Assembly: GCA_021613535.1 (NCBI GenBank)
Contig: CP075492.1
Span: 12,276,001 to 12,340,000 of the forward strand
Reading direction: 5' to 3'
Origin: Adineta vaga
Lineage: Eukaryota > Rotifera
DNA length: 64,000 nt
In this document: positions 36,191 through 48,003 of the stretch, piece by piece
Position numbering within the stretch: the stretch's first letter is position 1
Layout of the letters: every line of letters starts with the position of its first letter
Translations under genes and position numbers: made by a program
Notes under the pieces: generated by a model
The model's database searches: none
Told to the model about the DNA's origin: nothing
Seen by the model: the letters and a program-made list of their open reading frames with translations, nothing else

Positions 36191-39100
36191 ATGACGGTAA
36201 AACGAAAGTTCTTACTTTAGATTCGTTGCACTTTTTCTTTCAATTTTCTCTAGACTTTAATCTCATCATCTCGAAAATCAAATCAAATTGGATCTGTTCC
36301 GTTCAATGATGATATCTATTCCGTATCATTATATTGTTCTAAAAACTATCTTTTACATTTGAATATTGGACCATTTCTAGTACTCTATGCTCTATGGTTT
36401 CTCACATGGACATTTCATTTTGGTCTAGGAGAATATCCCGAATTAGGAATGATTATTACTGTTATTATTGCACTTTTACAAATCATTACATGTCTATTTT
36501 GTTATTGGTTTGTGGAAATCCGTGCATTCATGCAATGTGTACCTGTAAGAAGTTTTTTTTCTTATATACGAAAAAATATCATACTCTTCGTCGTTGAATT
36601 TTTCGTTTTTCAAGGAAAAAAACCCATGGAAAGCAGAAATTGTTGTCGTTAAACCAACAGCAAATAATGGCTATTCGGAAATGGTACCGCTTCATCATGG
36701 CAAGGTAAAAGATTTGATCGAAATTGTTCTTATTATTCTATCATGTGTGTGTGTGTATATATTTCTAGAATCCACATGATCACCGTGAACAAGCTTGGTT
36801 TCTGTTTCAAAAATGTCGATATATTTATGATGAAAGTGAAAAGAAAACGTTCAAAACAATAGATTATCCATTATCGAATTCATTTCATTCATATCTTCAA
36901 TCTAAAGGTTATCAAACACAAGATGAAATTGATCAAGGAACATGGAATTTCGGACTTAACAAGTAAGTAAATAAATTTGTCGTTTGTTTTTCATTTGAAA
37001 TGATTTTGTTTTTAGAATGGTAATTGACATTCCGAAATTTATTGATCTATTTATTGAACGAGCTACAGCACCATTTTTTGTCTTTCAAGTTTTTTGTGTT
37101 TTACTTTGGTGTTTAGATGAATATTGGTAAGCAGGAACTATATTTCTTTTCGAAAGAAAATATCTTCTATAATAATGATGATTCTACATGCACCACTCTG
37201 ATCAAATATTGATTTGAGGAGAATTCTTTCCTAAGATAATCTGAATGTAGAAGATATGAAATTTACAGTTCTATGATGAATTCAACTAATTTTTGTTTTA
37301 TTTTTGATATTTTGTAGGTACTACAGTTTATTAACATTATTTATGTTAATCATCTTTGAAGTAACTTTAGTTCAACAACAAAAACGTAATATGGCGATGA
37401 TTCGTCAAATGGGTAATCAACCCTATAAAATCAATGTTTATCGGCAACGAAAATGGATTAAAATTGATACAACCGATATTTTACCAGGTGATCTTTGTTC
37501 AATTTTACGAAGTACTGAAAATAATCCATTACCCTGTGATATGTTATTATTACGTGGACAATGTATTGTTGATGAATCAATGTTAACTGGTGAATCGATA
37601 CCACAAATGAAGGTAAGAAAGAAGAAAAAAAAAAGAACTTAATCTCCGATGATTATTTTATTTATTTTTCATTGACGTACTGATTGTCATTCACTGCTGA
37701 TACATATATTGTTTATGAGGAGATTTAAGGCATTTTTTTCTTCTTATTTATTTGTTCTCGTTTAGGAACCTATTGAGAATGCAGATGAAAGTACAATATT
37801 TGACTTAGAACGTCATGGAAAATTGCATGTATTATCAGCTGGTACAAGAATTGTTCAACATACACCACCAGCAAAAATGCAAGGCGGAATGAAAGGTATT
37901 TATTTTTTTAATCGTGAGATTTTTAGTTGAATCAAAATTTGTATGATTTTCTTTTAGCGGGTGACAATGGTTGTATTGCTTATGCACTTCGAACTGGTTT
38001 TAGTACATCACAAGGCAAATTATTGAAAACAATTTTATATAGTGTTAAACGCGTGACAGCAAATAATTTAGAAACATTTCTCTTTATCTTATTTCTTCTT
38101 ATCTTTGCCATCGTTGCTGCAGCTTATGTTTGGACAGAAGGTAAATATGAAATGAACTTTTTCTTGCAAAACATTTCGAATGATGGAGAAAAACCTATTT
38201 TGATTCTATTGATATGAAATATCTTATAAGATTAGAGTCACTGACGAAATGTTTCGAGATTAGATTTTATTATTCATTTCATTCTAGGTACAAAAGATCC
38301 GAAACGTAATCGTTATAAATTATTTATTGAATGTACATTAATCTTAACATCTGTTGTACCACCAGAATTACCTATTGAATTATCACTTGCAGTGAACACA
38401 TCTTTAATTGCTTTAGTTAAACTTCGTAAGTGAAATTTCTCATATGTTTTCAACTATAAATTGTTTCGTCTAGTTATTTATTGTACTGAACCATTTCGTA
38501 TTCCATTCGCTGGTAAAGTCGATATATGCTGTTTTGATAAAACTGGAACATTAACAAGTGATGATCTAGTTGTTGAAGGTGTTGCTGGAATACAAGAGTA
38601 AATTTCTTCGATGAAACTAAATTTTCATATAATTTAAATATTTTAGTTCTGATGATCCAATTTCGTTAGCTAAAATTGATGTGCAATCACCTGTGAAACA
38701 AGTTCTTTTAACTTGTCATGCATTAGCTAATCTTGATGGAGAGATTATTGGTGATCCATTAGAAAAAGCAACATTAAATGCATTAGAATGGACAGTTACA
38801 CGTGGTGATACAGTTGTACCTAGTAAAGGTCGTTCGGGACGATGGCAAATTGTTCAACGTTATCACTTTCTTAGTGCACTCAAACGTATGTCAGTTATTG
38901 CTGGACAAAGCCCATCACCTTCAAGTAATGAAACCACATACATCGTTGCTGTCAAAGGAGCACCGGAAACACTTAAATCAATGGTAAGTGAGAGAGAAAG
39001 CGAAGGGAAAAGTTTATTTTTTTTACAAACACAAAATGGATATACGAAGGATGATTTTTCTCAAGAATGACAAAAAAAACTGATTCTTAATTTTACAATA

Positions 39101-42100
39101 CTCAAACACTGAACTGACGTTATCCATATTATTCATTTTTGATTAATTGAATATCAATATTATCATTTAAGGGTATATCTGTACTGTTAATATAAAGAAT
39201 TTCATCATTTCGTTCGATTGTTGCTGCTAATGTAACACCACCTGGAATAGTTTTAATCTCATTGAATTTCATATGTGCTTGATTTGGATTGTATAAGCAT
39301 TGAAATAATATCGGCATTGATTGTCCTCGATGTAGTTGGATAGTTTTTGAACCTAATTCAATACAATCAGTTTCATGTCGAAGAGAATCTCGAACGAAAA
39401 TGTAGAGCATTTCATCACCGGTAAATGTTGGGTGATCATCTTTAATAAAAATTTGTCCATAAACTTGATTTTTTATTCGAAGAGCCATTGAATGAATAGA
39501 TGAGAGAGAACCGAAAATAAAATAAAATAAAACAGTTATGTGTTTTAAAGTATGTAACGGATGTTAAAATACTAAACAAAAACATCATTTTATTGAGAGA
39601 GAGAGAGGAGAGAAATCAAAATACTCATGCATAATGATGATTTTACCATGCACCACTCTGAATCGAAATAGTATTTCGACAAAGAAGATTGTTATGTAAA
39701 TATACCTGAGTGCACAAAAATATTTTTCAACATGAAAATAAGTCAATCAAAATTCTATTTTAGTTTAGCAAAATACCTGATCGTTATGACGAAATTTATT
39801 TACGTTTATCACGACAAGGAGCACGTGTTCTAGCATTAGGACATCGATCACTTGGAATTCTTTCTAGTCAGCAGGTATGATGAATTAGGATTATTTACAT
39901 TTTATTTCGAAGAAAAAGACACAAAACTTTATATTTAGTTACGAGAACAATATCCAACACGAAATTCAGTCGAATGTAATTTGGATTTTTGTGGATTTGT
40001 TGTACTCTCATGCCCATTAAAACCGGATTCGAAAGCAATGATTCGAGAACTTCGCCATTCATCCCATCATGTACGTCGATATTTTTGCGTATGACATGGA
40101 ATGTAATATGATCTTCTTGTTTCAGTTAACAATGATCACAGGTGATAATCCATTGACTGCCTGTCATGTGGCTAAAGAATTACGTTTTACACGAAAACCA
40201 TTGGTGGTTCTCACGGCACCAACCACTGGTATGTGATTTTGTTTTCAAATGATCAACTATGTGATAATGATTTCATTTAGAAAGCGATAATTGGATATGG
40301 GAATCAGTGAATAAAGATACAAGTTTACCAATTCAACCATCGAATATACGTGATTTCACAAAAACATATGATCTTTGTGTTACTGGAGAGGTAAATGTTT
40401 TGGACATTTATAGCATAGTTAATTTCTCTTATTTATCGATAGGGTTTCGCACATCTTGGTACATTACCTGTTTCCTTTCTCAATACAATCATGCCACATA
40501 TCAAAGTATTTGCTCGTGTATCACCAAAGCAAAAAGTATTGTTCTTTTTTTAATCATTCTTTTTTGTTCACTTGATAAAATATTTGTATGAAACTAGGAA
40601 CAAGTCGTGATCAAATTAAACAATCTTGGTTTTGTTACCTTGATGTGTGGTGATGGTACAAATGATGTTGCTGCACTTAAACATGCACATGTTGGTATGT
40701 AATACCGAATACATTGTTGTTGCAATTCATGAGAATTTCATATTAAAGGTGTGGCTCTATTAACTGGTGTTGCTGCTAAAAAAGTAGAACAACATCAACA
40801 AGAAAATACGACAACCTCAGCAAGTAGTATACAACCACCTGCAGTTGCAACAATTGCATCTCAACAACAAGTTCTTACACCAGCTGAATCAGCAACACGA
40901 GCTCGAGAACAAACGAAAGTAATAATTCAATCAAATACTTAGTTGAATTCTATGTAAATGATATTTTCATAGAAACGTATCGAAGAACTCTATAAACAAA
41001 TGGATGAAAATGAGCAAACAATCGTTCGACTTGGTGATGCATCGATTGCAGCACCATTTACATCACGTACATCTACCATTCAATGTGGTATGTTTTCTTT
41101 TCTATATCGCAGACTTCTATTCATTTGAATTCTTTTTAGTTTGTCATATAATTAAACAAGGTCGTTGTACACTTGTCACAACATTACAAATGTTTAAAAT
41201 TCTTGCATTGAATGCATTGATCTTAGCTTATAGTTTAAGTGTACTTTATCTTGATGGTATCAAATTTAGTGATGGACAACATACATTACAAGGTCTTCTA
41301 TTAGCTGGTTGTTTCTTATTTATATCAAGATCGAAGGTAAATACTTCGATTGATGATATTTCTTTTTGTCTTGAAACTATGAATAATGATTTATTGACAA
41401 AGATTAGAGTCGCTGACGAAGTATAATTGTCTTCTTTTCTTTTTAGCCATTGAAAACATTAGCACGAGAACGACCACTACCAAATATTTTTAATTTATAT
41501 ACATTAATTTCTGTTCTTGGACAATTTGCTGTTCATTTATCAGCATTAATCTTTGTTGTCAACGAAGCACATAAACGAATTCCACCAAAGTATGTTAATA
41601 CGAGTATGAGGAGGAAAAAGACGTTGAAATTTTTAATTTCAATTTTAGAACGGAAGAATTCGCTGATTTAGAAGCAGAATTTGCACCGAATCTAGTCAAC
41701 TCATGTGTTTATATCATGTCAGTTACTCTTCAAATAGCGACATTTGCTGTTAATTATCAAGTAAGTGAATATCAACGAAAATTTCAATTCAAGTCCTTTT
41801 CTTCTCTAGGGTTATCCATTTATGGAGAGTCTTCGTTCGAATAAACCACTTCTATATAGTGTCATGTTTTCATTTTCACTTGTTATCAGTCTTATCTTTA
41901 ATTTACTTCCACAACTTACGGAACAATTTCAAATTGTACTTATTCCTGATGATGTAAGCATTCATAAAAATAATCTTATTATTATTATTACTATTTATTG
42001 TTTATTTTCTTTTTAGATGCGACTTATTGTTTTTTACGTTGTGCTTGGTGATGTCATTTTAGCATATACTATCGATCGAGTATTGGCATACTTTCTTGGT

Positions 42101-42124
42101 CAAGCTAAATTAAAACAATATTAA
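36191..42124 (+). CDS. ATP13A1: P5A-type cation-transporting ATPase ATP13A1 (ER helix dislocase)
   Basis: This is the ER P5A ATPase that removes mis-inserted transmembrane helices. I resolved 24 exons with consistent phases, giving about 1177 residues (the human protein is about 1200). The first exon holds only ATGACG (36191-36196). Others include 36254-36544, 37318-37612, 38288-38425, 38474-38597, 38647-38983, 39764-39874, 40598-40694, 41447-41589 and the last at 42017-42124. Motifs: TGES in the actuator domain (SMLTGESIP), P5A signature PPELPIELS near residue 457, phosphorylation site [10 protein letters not shown] near residue 500, [10 protein letters not shown] in the nucleotide domain, [17 protein letters not shown], and [17 protein letters not shown] near residue 833. 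After the last helix comes a short tail ending LKQY. Most introns are about 50-60 nt; the intron 38984-39763 is 780 nt and holds another gene. Confidence 0.95.
37178..37216 (+). repeat. Intronic repeat copy A with hairpin
   Basis: Within an ATP13A1 intron, ATGATGATTCTACATGCACC and the following ACTCTGA are nearly repeated at 39631-39680. Directly downstream is a perfect inverted repeat (ATCAA-ATA-TTGAT). Confidence 0.5.
38226..38250 (+). repeat. Intronic repeat, second type, copy A
   Basis: AAGATTAGAGTCACTGACGA lies in an ATP13A1 intron. The same string with one change recurs in another intron of the gene, near 41399-41421. Confidence 0.45.
39129..39488 (-). CDS. YbaY/YscW-like protein nested antisense in an ATP13A1 intron
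   Basis: An uninterrupted reading frame of 119 residues lies on the opposite strand inside the 780-nt ATP13A1 intron. The sequence has the pattern of the bacterial YbaY/YscW (lipoprotein chaperone-like) beta-sandwich: [71 protein letters not shown]. Bacterial members are lipoproteins; this one has no signal peptide or lipobox, so it would be cytosolic. It has no intron, unlike nearly every neighbour. A bacterial origin is plausible but the family assignment is by eye. The protein's function is unknown. The frame is intact, which argues for selection or recent arrival. Confidence 0.6.
   Translation of the reverse strand: MALRIKNQVYGQIFIKDDHPTFTGDEMLYIFVRDSLRHETDCIELGSKTIQLHRGQSMPILFQCLYNPNQAHMKFNEIKTIPGGVTLAATIERNDEILYINSTDIPLNDNIDIQLIKNE
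39631..39680 (+). repeat. Intronic repeat copy B with hairpin
   Basis: ATAATGATGATTTTACCATG followed by CACCACTCTGA matches copy A at 37178 with about one substitution and one inserted base. The downstream inverted repeat is different in sequence (TCGAAATA-G-TATTTCGA). Confidence 0.5.
41397..41421 (+). repeat. Intronic repeat, second type, copy B
   Basis: AAGATTAGAGTCGCTGACGA, one mismatch from the copy near 38230, in the intron 41337-41446 of the same gene. Confidence 0.45.
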
Positions 42125-42456
42125 TGTTGTCTGTTTTCGCTGTTGTATTCATTTTATGAAGAAAAATCCCGAAAAGTTGTCGTTTCTTTCTTTTTTTTCG
42201 AACTTTTAAATATATAATACGTACAAGATGTAGAAAAAAAACAGTTTTTTTCTCTGATTAACAGAACAAGTCATTACGTTTACGAAGAATTCTCTATGGA
42301 ATGAGACTATATGACAGATAAAATCATAAAACTGTTCAATTGAGTTTTAACAGCGATACGAATCGTTGTGTGTTTCTATGGATAATTCATTCAGAAAACG
42401 TGCTCTTTTTAATCTACTTGTAGATTTTTCTGTAAAAATGATGAGGATCTAATCTA
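42125..42456. other. Short spacer between ATP13A1 and WRAP53
   Basis: 3' UTR of ATP13A1 and promoter of WRAP53 on the same strand. No other feature is seen. Confidence 0.4.
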
Positions 42457-44323
42457 ATGAGAATGTTAGGCACTGAAAAGAAACGAACTACTGTACTTGA
42501 TCCATCTTTACTTCAATCAATTACACAAGCTTTTGCTCAGCCTACAATACCGACAATCTCACCATCGACTCAATTAGCTAAACTTTCTGTTAACACTCCA
42601 ACAACAAGTTCGTCTGCAGAGGAAATTCCTGATTTACCACAATCGGTAACCATAGAGTTCGTAGAAATCTTTTCTGATATTCATTCAAAATGATAACTTC
42701 GCTCAAAATAGAGATAAACAAGACACCGCAAAACAAACATCATCCACATCTCTGCTTACCTTGAATCAGGAATTTCGATTACCTACCGCAACACTGCGAC
42801 GTTCCAGTAATTTTCTAAAAGGATGTAAATGGTAAATGCTAATTATCATTGTTGAACCGATAAATATACACTTAATTCGATGTTTCAGGTCTCCCGATGG
42901 TCTCTGTCTGCTAACAAACAGCGATGATCATAAATTACGTGTATTCGAAATTCCATGTGATAGATTACCATCCAATGAAGATCTTGTAAAAAGAGTTCAT
43001 GATAATATTTCTAGAAAATATTGTATAAAATCTTTAGAATGCTGTTCTTCATCTACAAGAACCGGAGTTAATCTATGATTTTCAATGGTATCCATATATG
43101 GATTCAAATCGAAGTGATACTTGCTTGTAAGTATTTCAAACCGAGAATTACGAACTAACATTGTCCTTTGTAGCGACGAAATTGATTTCGTTTCATATAT
43201 TATTTTTCTTTTTTAGTATTTTCAGCAGTTGTCGTGAAAATCCTGTACATTTATTTGATGCTTACACTGGTCAAGTGCGTGCATCCTATAAAGCATTTAA
43301 TCATTTGGAAGAATTAGTTGCAGCTCATTCGTTAGGATTTGAATTACAATCAGGTCGACTCTATTGTGGCTATGATCGAATAATTCGTGCATTTGATATT
43401 CAACGCCCTGGTCCTTGTATTGGACAATGGGATACATGTGGTAATCGATCGTTTTGTATCACTCATGTATGATATTTTTAAGGAAATCATTTAGATCGAG
43501 TAAATAATATATATCAATCAGGAATTATTAGTTGTTTATCATTTAATTCGCAAATACCTGGCATGTATGCAGCCGGATCATATGCAAAAACAAGTTCGTA
43601 TATTTTACAATTAACTCAAAAGAAAACCCAATATATTGTTTTTGTTTTAGTTGGTATTTATGGAGATATGAATGGAGAAATGATTGCAGTTCTACATGGT
43701 CATATAGGTGGTATTACTCATATTCAGTTTTCAACCGATGGAAATCGACTTTATAGTGGTGCACGAAAAGTAATTATAACAATACAAGATGATATATTGA
43801 TTTAAATCATATATATATCATAGGATGGAATGATTCTTTGTTGGGATATGAGAAATTTAGGAGAAACATTGGCTACATTTCAACGTGATGTCAATACGAA
43901 TCAACGAATTTATTTTGATTTTGATCCGTAAGCGAAAGTAATTTTAGTAATATTTACTATCAATCCTATATATAGTTCGTTTACGACACTTGTCACTGGA
44001 AATTCGAACGGTCATGTATTAGGTTGGAATATCAATGATCCATCAACACCAATACTTGACTTCTTAGCTCATGATGATTGTACAAATGGAATCAGGTAAA
44101 AATATAATAAAGGTACACTTCTTTCATGTCTCTTTATTTCATATGATTTAGTATTCATCCGACAAAGCCATTCCTAGCTACTTCATCAGGTCAACGACGT
44201 TTTGCTGGTGATATTCACGTCACTGTTAGTGAAGATGAAGACGAAGATAATCTTTTCGCTGAACTCAATGTGAAAAAAATTCCGAGAGAAAATTGTGTAA
44301 AAATTTGGCCTTTTAATAAATAA
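42457..44323 (+). CDS. WRAP53: WD-repeat telomerase Cajal body protein WRAP53/TCAB1
   Basis: This encodes a WD40 propeller protein that binds the CAB box of scaRNAs and telomerase RNA and sends them to Cajal bodies. About ten exons are used. Conserved segments follow the vertebrate protein: GCKWSPDGLCLLTNSDDHKL, IYDFQWYPYMDS, SSCRENPVHLFDAYTGQVRA, YKAFNHLEELVAAHSLGFE, GGITHIQFSTDGNRLYSGAR, DGMILCWDMRNLGE, TNQRIYFDFDP and DDCTNGISIHP. The end is WPFNK. Two joins are not fully settled. The first intron (donor GTAACC at 42646) does not keep phase with the obvious acceptor near 42709, so the N-terminal segment may be spliced differently. The join into IYDFQW may use the AG of GGAG (43074) rather than ACAAG. 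The core propeller is secure. Confidence 0.85.
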
Positions 44324-44604
44324 ACAAAAAACATTCGAACGAATTTGATAATCTTTCTACGCGACTATCATTTCATTATTAATCATGTTCACTGAAATTC
44401 ATATTTTATTAATAGACGAAAATCTTTAAAAAAAGAAGATAGTGGCGTCGAATTCAATAAAATATTGCATGAGAAAATCTGACCATTTGTGTTTGATTGA
44501 TAAAACCAATATGTTAAGTTATCCACAACAGCTTGACAGTTTTCTCACTTCATGATTATTTATGTAAAGCATCTTCGAGTTTCGTAGTCAATAACAAAAC
44601 AATA

Positions 44605-45485
44605 ATGTACAAGGTTTTAACTTTTCTTCTTCTTGCTTGTCTTGGAGTATTCACCGGTGCTTGGGCATTTCATACTCCGGCAAGAAATCTTCAACGTCTT
44701 ACACCTAATGTTCATACTAAAGATGTCGGTCTTGATCTTTGTCCAACATGTATAGATGAAGCTGTTGAAGCAATTAATGTTATTCTCAACGTTATTCTTG
44801 ATGAAGGCATTATAGAAGATTGTGGAAAGTTATGCGATATTGTTGCTAATAAAACGGGTTCACAACTTATTGGTACAATTTGTGATTTGGCATGTGATGC
44901 TATTGGTATTGATGAATTTATTCGTTTAATTATTACCGTTGATCTCGATCCTATTTGGTATTGTGAAATGGCTCGCATGTGTGAAAGTAAGATTTGAAAA
45001 TTTCCAAGAAATCAAGTGATTTTATTCTTTTAGTTAATGATCATGGTGATGCGAAATTTACAAATTTTGGTGTTTATCCAAATACTGGTCCACAAGGAAC
45101 AACATTCATTATTGATTGTTCATTTAAATCTTTAAATGGTACTGGTACAAGTATGTTACGTCTTGAAATTGTTGATTCTCATAATGAAACAAGTAGCAAC
45201 GATTTCTTGGTTGAGTCAAAAAAACCTGGTAACTATCCAGAAAAAATTGGCCTCAAAACATTAACTGCATGGAATTGTGATCCATCAAAAGGTAGATATT
45301 GCAATTTTTCTTCTATTGTGTTTAGTAAATATGGTCTCGTTTTATTAGGTCTTTGTGATGATTTTCCAGTTGGTACATACAATGTTACTGCACAATTTTG
45401 TAATGGTGAATGCGGTTCACATCATCCACATTCTGGTACATATGATGTTGGCAAAGCTTCATTTACCGTTACGAAAAAGAAATAA
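44605..45485 (+). CDS. Countin-like secreted saposin-B-domain protein, copy 1
   Basis: This is a secreted protein of about 258 residues. Exons are 44605-44986, 45034-45291 and 45349-45485. A signal peptide (MYKVLTFLLLACLGVFTGAW) precedes a six-Cys saposin-B domain (LDLCPTCIDEAVEAIN through WYCEMARMC). An Ig/E1-like beta domain follows (NTGPQGTTFIIDCSF, LNGTGTSMLRLEI, CNGECGSHHPHSGTYDVGKA). The pairing resembles countin proteins of Dictyostelium and countin-like proteins elsewhere; that link is recollection. The last intron (57 nt) has no in-frame stop, so reading through it would simply add 19 residues. The copy 2 gene shows it is a true intron. Tandem paralogue at 46197. Confidence 0.75.
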
Positions 45486-46196
45486 ACATATGTGTTGTTA
45501 TTATTTATTTATAAATTTCAATAAATAAATGTTAGATTTAAATTTTCATCGCTTGTTTTTGATACATGTAAAAATATGATGAAATTTAAAAGGAGAAAAC
45601 ACTATTATCTATCAATAATATCTTTGCATGAAACCATTCGATCAACAAGAGTTTTTCTTATTGACAAAAACTATGAGATATTCAATTGCACTTGAAATAC
45701 ATTTGTCAAATAAGTAATATGACAATCCTCTTCTAGAATATTCTCGATAAGACGAACTATACTCAGATATCATTAACGACTGGATTTTACTGGAAGATGA
45801 TATGAAAACGTTGAGTGCAAGACTGACTGACTGACTTAAAGAAATATTCAAACCAATCGTATTACTACATTCTATTCGACAAAGTCCTAAAATGTTCTAC
45901 TTCTGTAAAATTTTAGAAAAAAAAATGTTCGATTTTATTTCTTTTTTTGCATCGACGGATATTCTTTCATATCTTAATTACATAGAAAGTCACCGAATAA
46001 CTAAATATATCATAGAATACAAAGTATATGCACGTAACGAAACATTATGTGAAATTTATTCAGTTGTTAAATATCGTCGTTAAAAGTAAAAGCAATAATT
46101 TCAAGCGAACAGATGGTAGTTTTTCTCAATCAGACTGATATTTATGTGAAGCGTATTCAACAGTGCTAATTGTCTTTGGTAAAAAGTACAAAAGTT
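45486..46196. other. Spacer between tandem countin-like genes
   Basis: No gene seen. The start of each copy is preceded by similar short AT-rich sequence, so the promoter may have been duplicated too. Confidence 0.4.
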
Positions 46197-47067
46197 ATGT
46201 ATAAGACTCTTGCTGTTGTTCTTCTTGCTGTTGTTGGTATCGCTAGTGCTGCCGATACTTTCAATATTCATCGTATTAAATCACCATTTGTCAAACCAGA
46301 AGTACGTCTTGATCTTTGTCCAACATGTATCAATGTTGCTGATCAATCAATCAATATTTTACTCAATATCATTCTTGACAGTGGTATCATTGGTACCTGT
46401 GGTACATTATGTTCAACTTTAGCCCAAAAAACTGGTTCACAACTCATTGGTACAATCTGTGATTTAGTTTGTGATGTTTTGGGTATTGACGAATTCATCA
46501 AATTGATTGAAAAAGCTGATCTTGATCCAATCTGGTATTGTGAAATCGCTAAAATGTGTCCCAGTAAGTTTTCCTATTTTCGATTTCATTCAAAAATAAT
46601 TTTCTATCTTTCTAGTTAACGATCATGGTGATGCTAAAATCACCAAATTTTCAGTTTTACCAGCTACTGGACGACAAGGTACAACATTCTCAATTGACTT
46701 CACATTTGTTTCATTGAATGGAACTGGTACTGGTGAACTTGTTGTTGATATTCATACACCAGATCATATTCCACTTGGTGCTGGTTTCTTATTGGAAGCT
46801 CAAAAAGCCGGTACATACAGTGAACGAATTACTGTTAAAGCTCAACCTGATCCACAATGTGACCCAACTCAAGGTAAATTATTTCTTTTCCAAACTTATT
46901 CTTATAATTAAATCTGTGTTTCTTTGCTGTTTATAGAAGAATGTGAACAATGGTTACCAGGCACATACAATGTAACTGTTCAAGTTTGCAATGGTGAATG
47001 TGGTTCACATCATCCTCATTCCAGTATCTATGATACTGCTAAAGGTTCATTTCAAATTACTCAATAG
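46197..47067 (+). CDS. Countin-like secreted saposin-B-domain protein, copy 2
   Basis: Paralogue of the preceding gene, about 251 residues, exons 46197-46563, 46616-46873 and 46937-47067. Intron positions and phases are identical to copy 1, and the middle exon has the same length (258 nt). It has a signal peptide (MYKTLAVVLLAVVGIASAAD), a saposin-B domain (LDLCPTCINVADQSINILLN, KTGSQLIGTICDLVCD, WYCEIAKMC), then the beta domain (TGRQGTTFSIDFTF, LNGTGTGELVVDI, CNGECGSHHPHSSIYD). Its second intron contains an in-frame TAA, unlike copy 1. Saposin-B folds bind lipids, so a lipid-binding or antimicrobial role is possible but not shown. Confidence 0.75.
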
Positions 47068-48003
47068 ATAGTTACGAACTGTTTCCGATTTATTTTCAAA
47101 TAAAAATTTCAATAAAAATTTCGTCTATGTATTCAATTTTTTTATCGAAGATCATAAGAATGATATTTCGAAATGTAGAAGTGGTCAAAAACATCAATCC
47201 TTTCGTACATGAATGATGAAAGCAGTGCCTATGAATTGGACAGGTCACTTTTAAGTTGGAACTAGTTTTTAAAAGAAAAACAAAAGTGTCAGGAATAAGA
47301 AGAGAAAAGGCTTGAATGAGATTGGTGAATCAGAAGCTAATGGAGGAGATGGGGTTCTGTTATTGTTATTGAGTGTGAACTATTTGTTGTAGGGCTGGTG
47401 ATAGATTCTAAAAAGTAAGAAAGAAATATTATCGAAATTAAAATCATAATAAAAATAACTTTGTCAATGTGGCTTTCTAATCTTTTACTCACATGAATTG
47501 AATTGTATGATAATTCATACAATATTTGTCATCTAGTTGATGCTTTCTCTATCTCAACTGAGTAATATAAGAAAAGTATTGTATCTATCGTTTTTTCTTT
47601 TTTTTTACATAACACAACTTATGGTGAATGATTGCGGTAATGGAGATAAAAACCAATCCGCTCAACCACATCAAATGTAGAAAACATTTTGTTTCACATA
47701 TCATCTCCCTCTCTCCACCACGCTCACCTACATCCGAGATTTCAATTTTGTAACTCATTAATTTGGAGACATTATTTACGGATTGAGTTGTGGTAACCAA
47801 ATTAGGGTAACAGATAGACATGTCACATGGAACAAGTGAAAGAAATATAGAATAGTTAGTAAAAAAATCTCTCGATTCTTTTTCTTAAGTGTTAGAATTG
47901 TCTTCATTATGCATCGATGTATAATCTCGACAGTAACAACAAAAGAATAACCTAAGATATCAAATGTTTATTTCTATCAAAACAAAACAATTGTTTCCTC
48001 TTC
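47068..48003. other. Intergenic, possible unresolved minus-strand exons
   Basis: Two open minus-strand stretches (47337-47522 and 47585-47821) have splice-like ends, and one has a hydrophobic helix followed by a Lys run. I could not join them in phase into a convincing gene, so none is called. Confidence 0.3.

Noticed and set aside
47337-47821. Possible small minus-strand membrane-protein gene
   Set aside because: The two open stretches could not be joined in phase, and the sequence has no recognised homologue.
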